Shown: in pieces, positions 37,833 through 45,258 of the stretch
Position numbering within the stretch: position 1 is the stretch's first letter
How the letters are laid out: every line of letters starts with the position of its first letter
Source of the DNA: a virus
IMG/VR virus record: IMGVR_UViG_3300042731_006244
Location: 1 to 61,623 of that record
Length of the DNA: 61,623 nt
Strand: one strand, 5' to 3'
Made by a program: the position numbers and the translations under genes
The notes under the pieces: model-generated
What the model was told of the DNA's origin: nothing
The model's database searches: none
The model's input: only the letters and a program-made list of their open reading frames with translations

Positions 37833-39409
37833 TTGAATTCATAACTAACATATTTCTTTCAGCTAAGGTAAAAAAAGAACGATTACTAAATGAGTTGAAA
37901 GAGCAAGAAGCTATAAAACAATATCTCGAATCATCGATAAGTAGCACAAATCGGCTAAAACAGCAATTTGAAGATGAGGATGAGGCTAAATGGATGGAAG
38001 CTGGGCATAATGAAGAAAAGCAGTTATCTGAAATGGACCATGAAACTATGATTAAACAGGCACAACTTTTCTATTATAAAAATCCACACGCCCGGGGAAT
38101 TGTACGATTATATGAAAAGTATGTAGTAGGCCGGGGTTTCCAGATGTATCCTAAAACAAAAAATGAATTGTGGCAGGAAGCCTGGAAAGAGTTTTTTAAA
38201 GAGAATAAAATGGTTAGGCGAAGAAAAGAAATAATAAGGCGGCTTGTGAGAGATGGTGAATGTTTTATACGATTTTTCCTTTTATCAGAAGGAAAAGTAA
38301 AAATTCGTTTTATGAATCCTCTTAAGGTAAAGGATCCAGATAAAAAAGTGAGTTATGGCATAGAAACTAACCCGGATGATATAGAAGATGTTAAGTATTA
38401 TTGTTACGGCAATGAAAAGATACCAGCAGAACAAGTAATACATGACAAGATACTGGTAGATTCAGATGTGAAGCGCGGTAGATCATTACTTGAAGTAATA
38501 GCCAGGCCATTGGCCCAGTATAAAGACTGGATATCTGACCGGATGAAGCTAAATAAGATTCGTGCTGTTGTGGGATTGGTAAAAAAAGTAACCGGGACAA
38601 GTGCTCAGGTCGCCAATATTGCATCCGCTTATAATACAACCAAAAGAAAAGCACCAGACGGCAGCGCTTATCATAGATTACCGGAAGGGGTAAGTCAGTT
38701 TACGACAAGCAGAGGGATAGATTACGAATTTAAAACACCCAATTTGCAGGCAGGGGATGTACAGAATGACGGATATGCTTTGCTTAATATGATTGCAGCC
38801 GGACCGGGGCTGCCGAATTGGATGGTGACATCAGATCCAAGTAATAGTAACTACGCAAGTACGATGATTAGTGAGGCTCCAGGGGTGAAAGAATTCCAGG
38901 ATATGCAAGATTGGATTCAAACAACCTTTGAGGAAATTTATGATAAGGTTATGGAGCACGCCTTAAAAACCACAAATTTACCACAACAGGAAGAAGTTGA
39001 GGAAATAGATGAGGAAGGCAATAAAGTAACAAAGCTTGTAGATATAGACAAAGAGGTCCATATAGTTTTCCCTGAACTTGTACACCGGGATATATTCAAC
39101 GAGACAAAGGCACTTGGAATGCAACGGAATGAGGGCGCTATTTCGCTACATACTTATTCTGGCCGGCTTGATCTGGATTACGATGAAGAACAGGAAATGT
39201 TGAGACAGGAAAGGGAAGAAGAGGAAAGTCTGGGTATTGACCGGGAAGACGATGAGAATGGTCAACCGGGGAAGGAACCGGATATCCCGGAAGATCTGGA
39301 AACAGAGGAAGCCTTTAAAAAGGCAAGGAGAGAATATATTACCAGAGCAAAAAAAGAAGGCCCGGTCAATTCGGATACAAAAGGAGCAAATGATCCAAGT
39401 AATTGGTAA
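37829..39409 (+). CDS. Portal protein
   Basis: 526 residues in the canonical position after terL. FYYKNPHARGIVRLYEKYVVGRGFQMYP, RRLVRDGECFIRFF, DSDVKRGRSLLEVIARPLAQYKDW and NYASTMISEAPGVKEFQ fit the lambda/HK97-like portal fold. Forms the dodecameric vertex ring. Acidic C-terminus. Confidence 0.85.
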   Translation: MIEFITNIFLSAKVKKERLLNELKEQEAIKQYLESSISSTNRLKQQFEDEDEAKWMEAGHNEEKQLSEMDHETMIKQAQLFYYKNPHARGIVRLYEKYVVGRGFQMYPKTKNELWQEAWKEFFKENKMVRRRKEIIRRLVRDGECFIRFFLLSEGKVKIRFMNPLKVKDPDKKVSYGIETNPDDIEDVKYYCYGNEKIPAEQVIHDKILVDSDVKRGRSLLEVIARPLAQYKDWISDRMKLNKIRAVVGLVKKVTGTSAQVANIASAYNTTKRKAPDGSAYHRLPEGVSQFTTSRGIDYEFKTPNLQAGDVQNDGYALLNMIAAGPGLPNWMVTSDPSNSNYASTMISEAPGVKEFQDMQDWIQTTFEEIYDKVMEHALKTTNLPQQEEVEEIDEEGNKVTKLVDIDKEVHIVFPELVHRDIFNETKALGMQRNEGAISLHTYSGRLDLDYDEEQEMLRQEREEEESLGIDREDDENGQPGKEPDIPEDLETEEAFKKARREYITRAKKEGPVNSDTKGANDPSNW

Positions 39410-39418
39410 GGAGAGAAT

Positions 39419-39586
39419 ATGCCAGTAATGAAATGTACAGAGAAAGGTAGACCTGGTTGGAAATTTGGGGAATCCGGGAAATGCTATACATATACACCAG
39501 GTGATTTGAAAAGTGAAAAGGAAGCAAAACGGAAGGCCCATTTACAAGGAGTGGCTATGGGGGAAGGAAAGTTGCCGGATGAATAA
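39419..39586 (+). CDS. Conserved small phage protein after portal, 55 aa
   Basis: MPVMKCTEKGRPGWKFGESGKCYTYTPGD...AKRKAHLQGVAMGEG matches a short, widespread protein often found near portal genes. Possibly a metal-binding or head accessory protein. Confidence 0.65.
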   Translation: MPVMKCTEKGRPGWKFGESGKCYTYTPGDLKSEKEAKRKAHLQGVAMGEGKLPDE

Positions 39587-39782
39587 AAAAAGTTGGATGA
39601 ATGAAAAAAGTTGTCGTATATGTATTCATTGTCATGTATGTCGAATTTATATTAAAATATTTTTAGAAATATTTAGAAAAGATGAAATGTTAAGAGATAC
39701 ATTAAAGGCAAATGCAATGAAGATAATATTTATTCAAATCGCCAATGGATGTAAAGGATTTAAAGAAATGGAATTTAAATGA
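39579..39782 (+). CDS. Cysteine/His-containing protein, 67 aa
   Basis: CRICIHCHVCRIYIK: clustered CxxCxxCHxC, likely metal binding; basic helical tail. Starts in the end of the previous gene. Confidence 0.5.
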   Translation: MNKKSWMNEKSCRICIHCHVCRIYIKIFLEIFRKDEMLRDTLKANAMKIIFIQIANGCKGFKEMEFK

Positions 39783-39804
39783 ATAACAAGATTTGAGCTA
39801 TTGA

Positions 39805-39960
39805 ATGAGTGATATAAATTATCTTGAAAAATTATATACAGGAGAATTGTATAAAAAAGTTATTGATGAGATATGCGGTGAAAGTAATACAGAGAATTCA
39901 GATAAAGGCAATTGGTTTATAAATCTGAATGGAGAATATAAAAATATAAAGGAGATATGA
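39805..39960 (+). CDS. Hypothetical protein, 51 aa
   Basis: MSDINYLEKLYTGELYKKVIDEI: helical acidic peptide; no motif. Lies in a run of tiny genes between portal and MuF-like genes. Confidence 0.45.
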   Translation: MSDINYLEKLYTGELYKKVIDEICGESNTENSDKGNWFINLNGEYKNIKEI

Positions 39961-39964
39961 TAAA

Positions 39965-40096
39965 ATGAATAATCATGAATGGTGTCTTAAAAATGATAAA
40001 CTTTATAAAGAAGCATGGAAGGAATATTGGGCGGAATATTTAATAAATAACCCTCCTCCTCCGCCATCGCCAAGACATCCAAAAAAGAAGAAATAA
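39965..40096 (+). CDS. Small proline-rich peptide, 43 aa
   Basis: Helical Trp-rich start, then NNPPPPPSPRHPKKKK: poly-Pro and a basic tail. Unknown. Confidence 0.45.
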   Translation: MNNHEWCLKNDKLYKEAWKEYWAEYLINNPPPPPSPRHPKKKK

Positions 40097-40097
40097 A

Positions 40098-40286
40098 ATG
40101 AATGCTGAAATATTAGATTATGATGAAAAAATATGTGATATTTGTAATAATAAAACGATATGTGTTTCTATTTCAAATATTTGCAATAATGTATCTGTTT
40201 ATTGCATAGATTGTTTAAAAACAATGTTAAAAAATATGCATGAACAAGAATATCAGGATTTTTTAAGTTTACCAGATAATGACTGA
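40098..40286 (+). CDS. Zinc-finger-like protein, 62 aa
   Basis: KICDICNNKTICVSISNICNNVSVYCIDCLKTM: two CxxC plus extra Cys. Overlaps the next start. Confidence 0.5.
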   Translation: MNAEILDYDEKICDICNNKTICVSISNICNNVSVYCIDCLKTMLKNMHEQEYQDFLSLPDND

Positions 40287-40497
40287 TATAACTGAATGGA
40301 GAATTAGAACTATGAAAAACCAAGAATATATACAAATTCGTGAAATGACAGATATTGCTATTGTAATAAGTATATTACGAAGCATTGGCCTTAAAGATTA
40401 TCATCCTAATATATCACAGGAAAAGTATAATATAATAATAGCAGAATTAGAAAAGTGGTTAAGTAAATGCAGAAAAAGTATAGAGATAAATGACTGA
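40279..40497 (+). CDS. Hypothetical protein, 72 aa
   Basis: Coupled start at 40279, or MKNQEY at 40312. Helical (IAIVISILRSIGLKDYHP...IIIAELEKWLSKCRKS). Overlaps the next start. Confidence 0.5.
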   Translation: MTDITEWRIRTMKNQEYIQIREMTDIAIVISILRSIGLKDYHPNISQEKYNIIIAELEKWLSKCRKSIEIND

Positions 40498-41404
40498 ACA
40501 AGAAATAAATACACGACTGGAAGATATAAGCAATCAACGCAATATTAAGAATATACAAAATATCGTAAAAGCAGAAGATAAACTATTCTCTTTATACAAC
40601 CGTGAATCTAAACGAATAGCTAATATGGTTATGACAGGGGACGTATCATTCGAGGATTTAAGTGATATTACGACTAATCTTAACACGGTAAAAACCAGGA
40701 TAGACGAAAAAGCTACAGGAATTATAACAGACGCAGTAAACAGAAGTGCAAAAAATAGCATGTCAAATGTTAAGGCGCAGATAAATGTGTTTAAGAATAT
40801 TCTACCTGAAGAGATAGTAGATGCCGAAATTCAGCCGGAAGTATTTAATCAGGTTTGGTTTGAGTTAGTAGAAATAATGGAAAAATCGGAAGACGGGATA
40901 GAATTATCAGACCGGATATGGGATATTAACCAAACTGCTATGGATCAAATACGTATATACATGATGGAAGCTATGGTTGAAGGTGTGTCTTTTGCGGAGA
41001 TTTACCAGCAAATCAAATCTTTCTTGTTACTTCCAGATGTGGATATGAGAACAAAAAAATGGCGGGAGTTTTTCAAAGAACATCCACCCGGTCGGGGTGT
41101 ATATAGATCAGCTTTTGCAAATATTATGAGGGTATTAAGAACAGAGACAAATCGGGCTTTTCGGCTGGGAATAGTGGAGTATGCTAAGAACAGGGACTGG
41201 ATATATGGGATTAAGTTTGAATTATCGGCGGCACATTCGATATATGACATCTGCGATGAATATGCTACTCAGGATATAGACGGATTAGGCCCTGGTATAT
41301 ACCGGCCGGAAACTGTACCTACAAATCCTCACGCACACTGTTTGTGTCACCTGCGGTTAATACCCCGGTATGATATATTTAACATAGAAGGGATGGGAAT
41401 GTGA
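40490..41404 (+). CDS. MuF/gp7-like head morphogenesis protein
   Basis: 304 residues. Long helical N-terminus, then FANIMRVLRTETNRAFRLGIVEYAKN, CDEYATQDIDGLGPGIY, TNPHAHCLCHLRLIP, the end signature of Mu gpF/SPP1 gp7 minor capsid proteins. Acts in procapsid assembly. Confidence 0.85.
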   Translation: MTEQEINTRLEDISNQRNIKNIQNIVKAEDKLFSLYNRESKRIANMVMTGDVSFEDLSDITTNLNTVKTRIDEKATGIITDAVNRSAKNSMSNVKAQINVFKNILPEEIVDAEIQPEVFNQVWFELVEIMEKSEDGIELSDRIWDINQTAMDQIRIYMMEAMVEGVSFAEIYQQIKSFLLLPDVDMRTKKWREFFKEHPPGRGVYRSAFANIMRVLRTETNRAFRLGIVEYAKNRDWIYGIKFELSAAHSIYDICDEYATQDIDGLGPGIYRPETVPTNPHAHCLCHLRLIPRYDIFNIEGMGM

Positions 41405-41739
41405 ATAAATTCATGATTTATGTTGATCATCATAAACTTATTCGCTTTGAAGAATTAGCTTTGGAGCTGGCGGAAGGTATTGAGACGCATTGTCAAATTG
41501 AGGTCAACATTAATCCGGAAAAAACCCAGGCTGTGGTGAATTTATTATTACTTAACTATAATCCTGCCCGGATATCCTCTATGGTATTCATGGATCCGGG
41601 AAAGTTTGAGGAGTTTAGAATGATAGCGCTGGATATTTCCAAGGCCAGTAACAGTAATATTAAGATAGATATCCATATTAATCAGGAGAAAACAAAAGCA
41701 CAGGCGAATATTATGCTATTAGGGGTGAATAAAATTTAA
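41401..41739 (+). CDS. Hypothetical protein with internal duplication, 112 aa
   Basis: GTG start. Two similar halves (VDHHKLIRFEELALELAEGIETHCQIEVNINPEKTQAVVNLLLL and FMDPGKFEEFRMIALDISKASNSNIKIDIHINQEKTKAQANIMLL) show a tandem duplication of one beta-alpha-beta unit. Function unknown. Confidence 0.6.
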   Translation: MNKFMIYVDHHKLIRFEELALELAEGIETHCQIEVNINPEKTQAVVNLLLLNYNPARISSMVFMDPGKFEEFRMIALDISKASNSNIKIDIHINQEKTKAQANIMLLGVNKI

Positions 41740-41747
41740 AAATACAC

Positions 41748-41776
41748 TTGACTTTTATTTTCTTTTTTTATATGAT
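41748..41776 (+). promoter_or_regulatory. Sigma70 promoter of the tRNA-like/Ro60 unit (R6)
   Basis: TTGACT, 17 bases, TATGAT. Predicted start near 41783. Confidence 0.7.
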
Positions 41777-41782
41777 TACAAT

Positions 41783-41858
41783 CATGAAGCTCGGAAAGCT
41801 CAATACTGGCAATAATTCTGTTTCTCATTCCTTGCTTTCCGAGCAGAGGAACGGAAAA
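41783..41858 (+). ncRNA. Pseudoknot leader R6
   Basis: GCTCGGAAAG (41789-41798) pairs perfectly with CTTTCCGAGC (41835-41844). TTCTGTTTC inside the loop (41816-41824) pairs with GGAACGGAA (41848-41856) including two GU. Same crossing plan as R2-R5 but without a U-run, so transcription can continue into the Y-like RNAs and the Ro60 gene. Confidence 0.65.
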
Positions 41859-41860
41859 TA

Positions 41861-41926
41861 AGGAGTGGTGTAAAATACAGTTACTTCGAAGATAATGAAA
41901 TACTGTATTTGATAAGTTTCCCTCCT
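41861..41926 (+). ncRNA. Y-like stem motif, copy A
   Basis: Outer helix AGGAG/CTCCT continuing past a bulged T as GG/CC. Conserved strands TGGTG-TA and GATAAGTTTCC flank helix AAATACAG/CTGTATTT. The inner loop begins TACTTCGA. Copies B and C keep the unpaired bases while helices change together. Confidence 0.65.
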
Positions 41927-41934
41927 AATATATG

Positions 41935-42012
41935 GAGACTGTAGCTCAGTTGGTAGAGCAATAGAGATAGGTCTATTCGTATGTGTCGCTAGTTCAAGTC
42001 TAGTCAGTCTCC
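41935..42012 (+). tRNA. tRNA-like gene 1 (non-canonical)
   Basis: Acceptor GAGACTG/CAGTCTC with an extra G-C pair, D-arm TAGCTCAGTTGGTAGAGC and T-arm GCTAG-TTCAAGT-CTAGT are all good. The anticodon arm is not: AATAG/CTATT leaves an eight-base loop lacking the usual T33 layout, and the variable segment is about ten bases. No anticodon can be assigned with confidence. May be a tRNA mimic rather than an adaptor. Confidence 0.5.
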
Positions 42013-42017
42013 TGTGG

Positions 42018-42142
42018 AGAATGGTAGCTCAGTTGGTAGAGCGCTATGTACTTTATTCGATAGTTTCCCTGTATTGTGGTGATAGAATAAAGATACTTCG
42101 ACTATAATCGAGCGGTCACGGGTTCGAGTCCCGCCCATTCTC
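42018..42142 (+). tRNA. tRNA-like gene 2 with embedded Y-like stem (copy B)
   Basis: Acceptor AGAATGG/CCATTCT (plus outer G-C), D-arm and T-arm (CGGG-TTCGAGT-CCCG) are canonical. The anticodon region is replaced by the stem motif in swapped order: CTTTATTC (42051-42058), GATAGTTTCC, a short loop, TGGTGATA, GAATAAAG (42085-42092), TACTTCGA. CGCT/AGCG may close it. It reads as a tRNA body carrying a Ro-type stem, not as a normal tRNA. Confidence 0.6.
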
Positions 42143-42144
42143 TT

Positions 42145-42217
42145 AACCAGTGGTGATAGAATGCAGCTACTTCGACTGTAAATTGAAATTAAACTGTATT
42201 CAATAGTTTCCCTGGTT
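42145..42217 (+). ncRNA. Y-like stem motif, copy C
   Basis: Outer helix AACCAG/CTGGTT with bulged T then GG/CC; TGGTGATA and AATAGTTTCC strands; helix GAATGCAG/CTGTATTC; loop starting CTACTTCGACTGTAA. Same order as copy A. It ends 25 bases before the Ro60-like gene. Confidence 0.65.
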
Positions 42218-42242
42218 TTATTTTATTACCTGAAGGTTATCT

Positions 42243-43541
42243 ATGGCGAGTATGAATAAAAGAAAAAAAAATAATAGAATAACACATGAAGGGGCGCAGG
42301 CTCATTCGATAAATGCTTATCAGGAATTAAGACGGTCAGTATTATCATGTCTATTATGGGAATCACAATTTTACGAAGATGGTATTTCGATTACTCAAAG
42401 AATAGCTGATTTATGCCAAATAGTTGATTCTAGCAAGATTAAACAGCTTGCAATTGAAGCCCGGACAAAACAGCATTTACGGCATGTACCATTATTGCTT
42501 TGCGTGTGTCTTGCTGCAAAGGGAGATCTTAATAGTGATACTGTTAATCAGATTATTTTAAGGCCAGATGAATTGACAGAATTACTTGCATTGTATTGGA
42601 TGAATGGAAAGAAGGCTATTCCTGCCCAAATGAAAAAAGGGTTAGCTTTATCTTTTAAAAAGTTTGATGAATATCAACTTGCTAAATATAACCGGAAAAA
42701 AACTGTTAAGTTATTGGATGTCATGAGACTTATACACCCTAAACCAGAGAATGATAGCCAGGCTCAATTATGGAAACGATTACGGGACAATGAATTGAAA
42801 GTCCCGGATACTTGGGAAACTGCTTTATCGGGTGGGGCCGATAAGAAACAAACTTTCGAAAGATTGATGAGGGAAAAGAGATTGGGTGGGTTAGCTTTTT
42901 TGAGAAATTTGAGAAATATGATTGAATCAAATGTTAATAAAAAAATAATAACTGATTATATGAACATAGCTAATTTTTCAAGGATTCTTCCTTTCCGATT
43001 TATCGCGGCTCAAATGACAAATCCGTCTTTAACTTGTGAACTGGAAAAAGGTATGATTCGGGCACTTTCAAAAGAGCAAAAGTTGAAAGGTAAAACTATA
43101 TTGCTTGTAGATGTATCAGGATCTATGGTAGGAGAACGAATTTCAAAAAGATCGGAACTTGACAGATTAAAAGCAGCTTCCGGGGTGGCAATATTAGTCA
43201 GAGAGATTTGTGAGGATATAAGAATATTTACGTTTTCTGATAATATTGCAGAGATCCCTAATTATCATGGTTTTGCAATTATGGATTATATTGATAAACT
43301 TGATCATTCAGCAACATATTTAGGAAGAGCAATAGAATATCTTGAACAATTTAATTTTGACCGGCTAATAATTATCACCGATGAGCAGAGTCATGATAAA
43401 GTAAAACAACCAGATGGATATAAAGGATACATTTTGAATGTCGCATCATATAAAAATGGTATTGGATATGGGAAATGGATACACATAGACGGATGGAGTG
43501 AGTCAGTCATCAAATTTATACAGGAATATGAGAATTATTAA
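42243..43541 (+). CDS. rsr: TROVE-domain Ro60/Rsr-like RNA-binding protein
   Basis: 432 residues. The N-terminal 260 residues are helical repeats typical of the TROVE ring (QELRRSVLSCLLWESQFYEDG, RHVPLLLCVCLAAKGD, GGLAFLRNLRNMI, ILPFRFIAAQM). The C-terminal von Willebrand A-like domain has DVSGSM (about 290), the MIDAS motif. Ro60 orthologues bind Y RNAs on the outside of a ring and misfolded RNA ends in the centre. Candidate Y RNAs lie just upstream, as in bacterial rsr loci. Confidence 0.88.
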   Translation: MASMNKRKKNNRITHEGAQAHSINAYQELRRSVLSCLLWESQFYEDGISITQRIADLCQIVDSSKIKQLAIEARTKQHLRHVPLLLCVCLAAKGDLNSDTVNQIILRPDELTELLALYWMNGKKAIPAQMKKGLALSFKKFDEYQLAKYNRKKTVKLLDVMRLIHPKPENDSQAQLWKRLRDNELKVPDTWETALSGGADKKQTFERLMREKRLGGLAFLRNLRNMIESNVNKKIITDYMNIANFSRILPFRFIAAQMTNPSLTCELEKGMIRALSKEQKLKGKTILLVDVSGSMVGERISKRSELDRLKAASGVAILVREICEDIRIFTFSDNIAEIPNYHGFAIMDYIDKLDHSATYLGRAIEYLEQFNFDRLIIITDEQSHDKVKQPDGYKGYILNVASYKNGIGYGKWIHIDGWSESVIKFIQEYENY

Positions 43542-43565
43542 AATGAATAGGGTTCCCCAAATGGC

Positions 43566-43595
43566 TTGACAATATATTAAGGTATTGAGTATTAT
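43566..43595 (+). promoter_or_regulatory. Sigma70 promoter of pseudoknot leader R5
   Basis: TTGACA, 18 bases, TATTAT. Predicted start near 43602. Confidence 0.75.
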
Positions 43596-43601
43596 GAAGT
43601 A

Positions 43602-43690
43602 TAGATAATCTGGATACGGCAGATTTAGTATAAAAGGCTATGAGATCGGGTGAGGTGCCGTATCCACCCCCCGAACTGATAGCCTTTTTT
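43602..43690 (+). ncRNA. Pseudoknot leader R5 with U-run
   Basis: Stem 1: GGATACGGCA (43612-43621) with TGCCGTATCC (43656-43665). Stem 2: AAAGGCTAT (43633-43641) and TCGGG (43646-43650) in the loop with CCCGA (43670-43674) and ATAGCCTTT (43679-43687), then T. Fully crossing helices of 10 and 14 pairs. Confidence 0.82.
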
Positions 43691-43704
43691 GTGGAGGAAA
43701 GAAC

Positions 43705-43944
43705 ATGAAAGAATTTTGGTTAGTAGTATTTCATAAAAATAAATATATGATTTTTCGGTTAGAGAGAAAAAAAAAATTGAAAATGGGAGAAAAAGGATAT
43801 AGGAAAATATTGATAAATAATCAGAAAAGCATAGCTTATGGATGTTTTAAGAAAAAGAAAAAAGCAAAAAAATTATTAAAAAAGATTCAAAGCACAATTG
43901 CTATGACTGATTTATTTAATATGTATGATAGATTAACAATGTGA
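43705..43944 (+). CDS. Basic hypothetical protein, 79 aa
   Basis: GGAGGAAAGAAC site behind leader R5. Lys-rich (KKKKKAKKLLKKIQ); possible nucleic-acid binding. Unknown. Confidence 0.55.
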   Translation: MKEFWLVVFHKNKYMIFRLERKKKLKMGEKGYRKILINNQKSIAYGCFKKKKKAKKLLKKIQSTIAMTDLFNMYDRLTM

Positions 43945-43955
43945 AAGGAAAAATT

Positions 43956-44333
43956 ATGCAGATAATTATTAATTATTTTAAATCATTCACATTATTTAAC
44001 ATTATTGTAATATGCATGTCAACGTTAAGTAGTATTATTTCTTTAATACATTTTATAAACGGGAAAATAAAAATTAAGAGATTAATCAGATTATTTATCT
44101 ATATAGCTATATGGACTATTATCCCTGTGACAATCTGGTTGTATATTATAAATAATTACAATTTAAATACAGTACAAATTTGGTGTGCAATAGTTATGAT
44201 AGAAGCTATTTATTTTCTTTGTTTTTTCCCATTATTAGGATTAAAAGTATTAATTTTATGTACAAAAGATTGGCTAAAAGGTGAGGATATGTTTGAAAAT
44301 GCAGGAAATTACTTTTGTATTTTCAATGATTAA
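43956..44333 (+). CDS. Multi-pass membrane protein, 125 aa
   Basis: ATG at 43956 after GAAAGGA. Three to four hydrophobic segments (LFNIIVICMSTLSSIISLI; LFIYIAIWTIIPVTIWLYII; VMIEAIYFLCFFPLLGL). Function unknown. Confidence 0.55.
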   Translation: MQIIINYFKSFTLFNIIVICMSTLSSIISLIHFINGKIKIKRLIRLFIYIAIWTIIPVTIWLYIINNYNLNTVQIWCAIVMIEAIYFLCFFPLLGLKVLILCTKDWLKGEDMFENAGNYFCIFND

Positions 44334-44344
44334 TATCTACCTTC

Positions 44345-44372
44345 CGTTCTGATAGCTTTTTTAGTGAAAGGA
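44345..44372 (+). repeat. Partial copy of the R5 3' end
   Basis: GTTCTGATAGCTTTTTTAGTG matches GAACTGATAGCCTTTTTTGTG at 43672-43692, including the ribosome-site context, but without the promoter or 5' arm. Suggests duplication, with the two genes between acquired by insertion or recombination. Confidence 0.5.
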
Positions 44373-44378
44373 AGAATT

Positions 44379-45068
44379 ATGGAAAAAGAAATATGGAAAT
44401 CAATTGGAAAATATGACCCGATATATGAAGGGTATTATGAAGTAAGTAATTTTGGAAGAATAAAATCGTTGGAAAGAATTGTTGAAAGAAAAAGTGGACA
44501 TCTATTAACTGTAAAAGAGAAAATAAGAAATAAATTTACTAATGAAACTGATATAAGAAATGGGAAAGGAATAAATCATAGTTATATAACATTGTCTTAT
44601 AAGGCGCAAGTAAAATCTTTGCCTATTGATGAAATGGTTTTAATTTGTTTTGGAATTTTGAAACCTTCTGAGGAACATCGTGTGTTTCATATAGATAAAA
44701 ATGTTAGAAATAATAAATTATCAAATTTAACGTGGATGACTGATAAAGAAATAGAAGAATTATTTATAAAGCAAAGCGGTTTTGAAGAATGGGGAAAAAT
44801 AAGAGATTTAGATATACCTAATATAGAGAGATATGAAATAAATAGAAAAGGAGATGTAAGAATAAAACCATATATGGGAAAAGCGCCATTTGGATTATCA
44901 AAAAAATCAGCATATTGGAAAAAATATAAAATATTAAAGAAATATAAATCTGGAAAATTTGGTATGGAATATGTAAGAATAAATATCGGAAAAACAGAAA
45001 GATTTAAATGCAAAAATTTAAGAGTTCCTGTATGTTTATTATATTATCTGGCATGGAGAGAAGAATAA
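44379..45068 (+). CDS. NUMOD4/HNH homing-endonuclease-like protein
   Basis: 229 residues. EIWKSIGKYDPIYEGYYEVSNFGRIKSL is the NUMOD4 motif. HRVFHIDKNVRNNKLSNLTWMT is the HNH His/Asn segment. A second NUMOD-like repeat (IPNIERYEINRKGDVR) follows. Probably a free-standing homing endonuclease, consistent with the duplicated leader end next to it. Confidence 0.8.
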   Translation: MEKEIWKSIGKYDPIYEGYYEVSNFGRIKSLERIVERKSGHLLTVKEKIRNKFTNETDIRNGKGINHSYITLSYKAQVKSLPIDEMVLICFGILKPSEEHRVFHIDKNVRNNKLSNLTWMTDKEIEELFIKQSGFEEWGKIRDLDIPNIERYEINRKGDVRIKPYMGKAPFGLSKKSAYWKKYKILKKYKSGKFGMEYVRINIGKTERFKCKNLRVPVCLLYYLAWREE

Positions 45069-45081
45069 AAATTAATTAATA

Positions 45082-45109
45082 CTTGACAAAAAATAAATAT
45101 CTGCTATAA
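45082..45109 (+). promoter_or_regulatory. Strong sigma70 promoter before capsid genes
   Basis: TTGACA, 16 bases, TATAAT. Confidence 0.8.
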
Positions 45110-45115
45110 TAGTAT

Positions 45116-45233
45116 ACATATCTAAAGAAAGGAAAAACCTTACTTCCTTTCCGTTTCAATAGGGCAACCTGAAAAGGCCCCGTGTAATTTCTCAGAGTGA
45201 AATATATCTGAAAAATTATGCGGGGCTTTTTTT
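45116..45233 (+). ncRNA. Structured leader R7 with terminator
   Basis: GAAAGGAA/TTCCTTTC hairpin (45127-45151) followed by GCCCCG (45177-45182) with CGGGGC (45221-45226), inner GTAATTT/AAATTAT, and a T-run. No crossing helices here, so it is an attenuator-like leader related in plan rather than in fold to R2-R6. Confidence 0.65.
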
Positions 45234-45258
45234 ATTAATAATCATAAGGAGGGGCTAT

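Noticed and set aside
41861-42217. Hammerhead, twister or group I intron in the tRNA-like cluster
   Set aside because: The hammerhead core CUGANGA/GAAA and the group I P7 consensus are absent; the conserved strands fit no ribozyme I can recall, so only an unnamed motif is reported.
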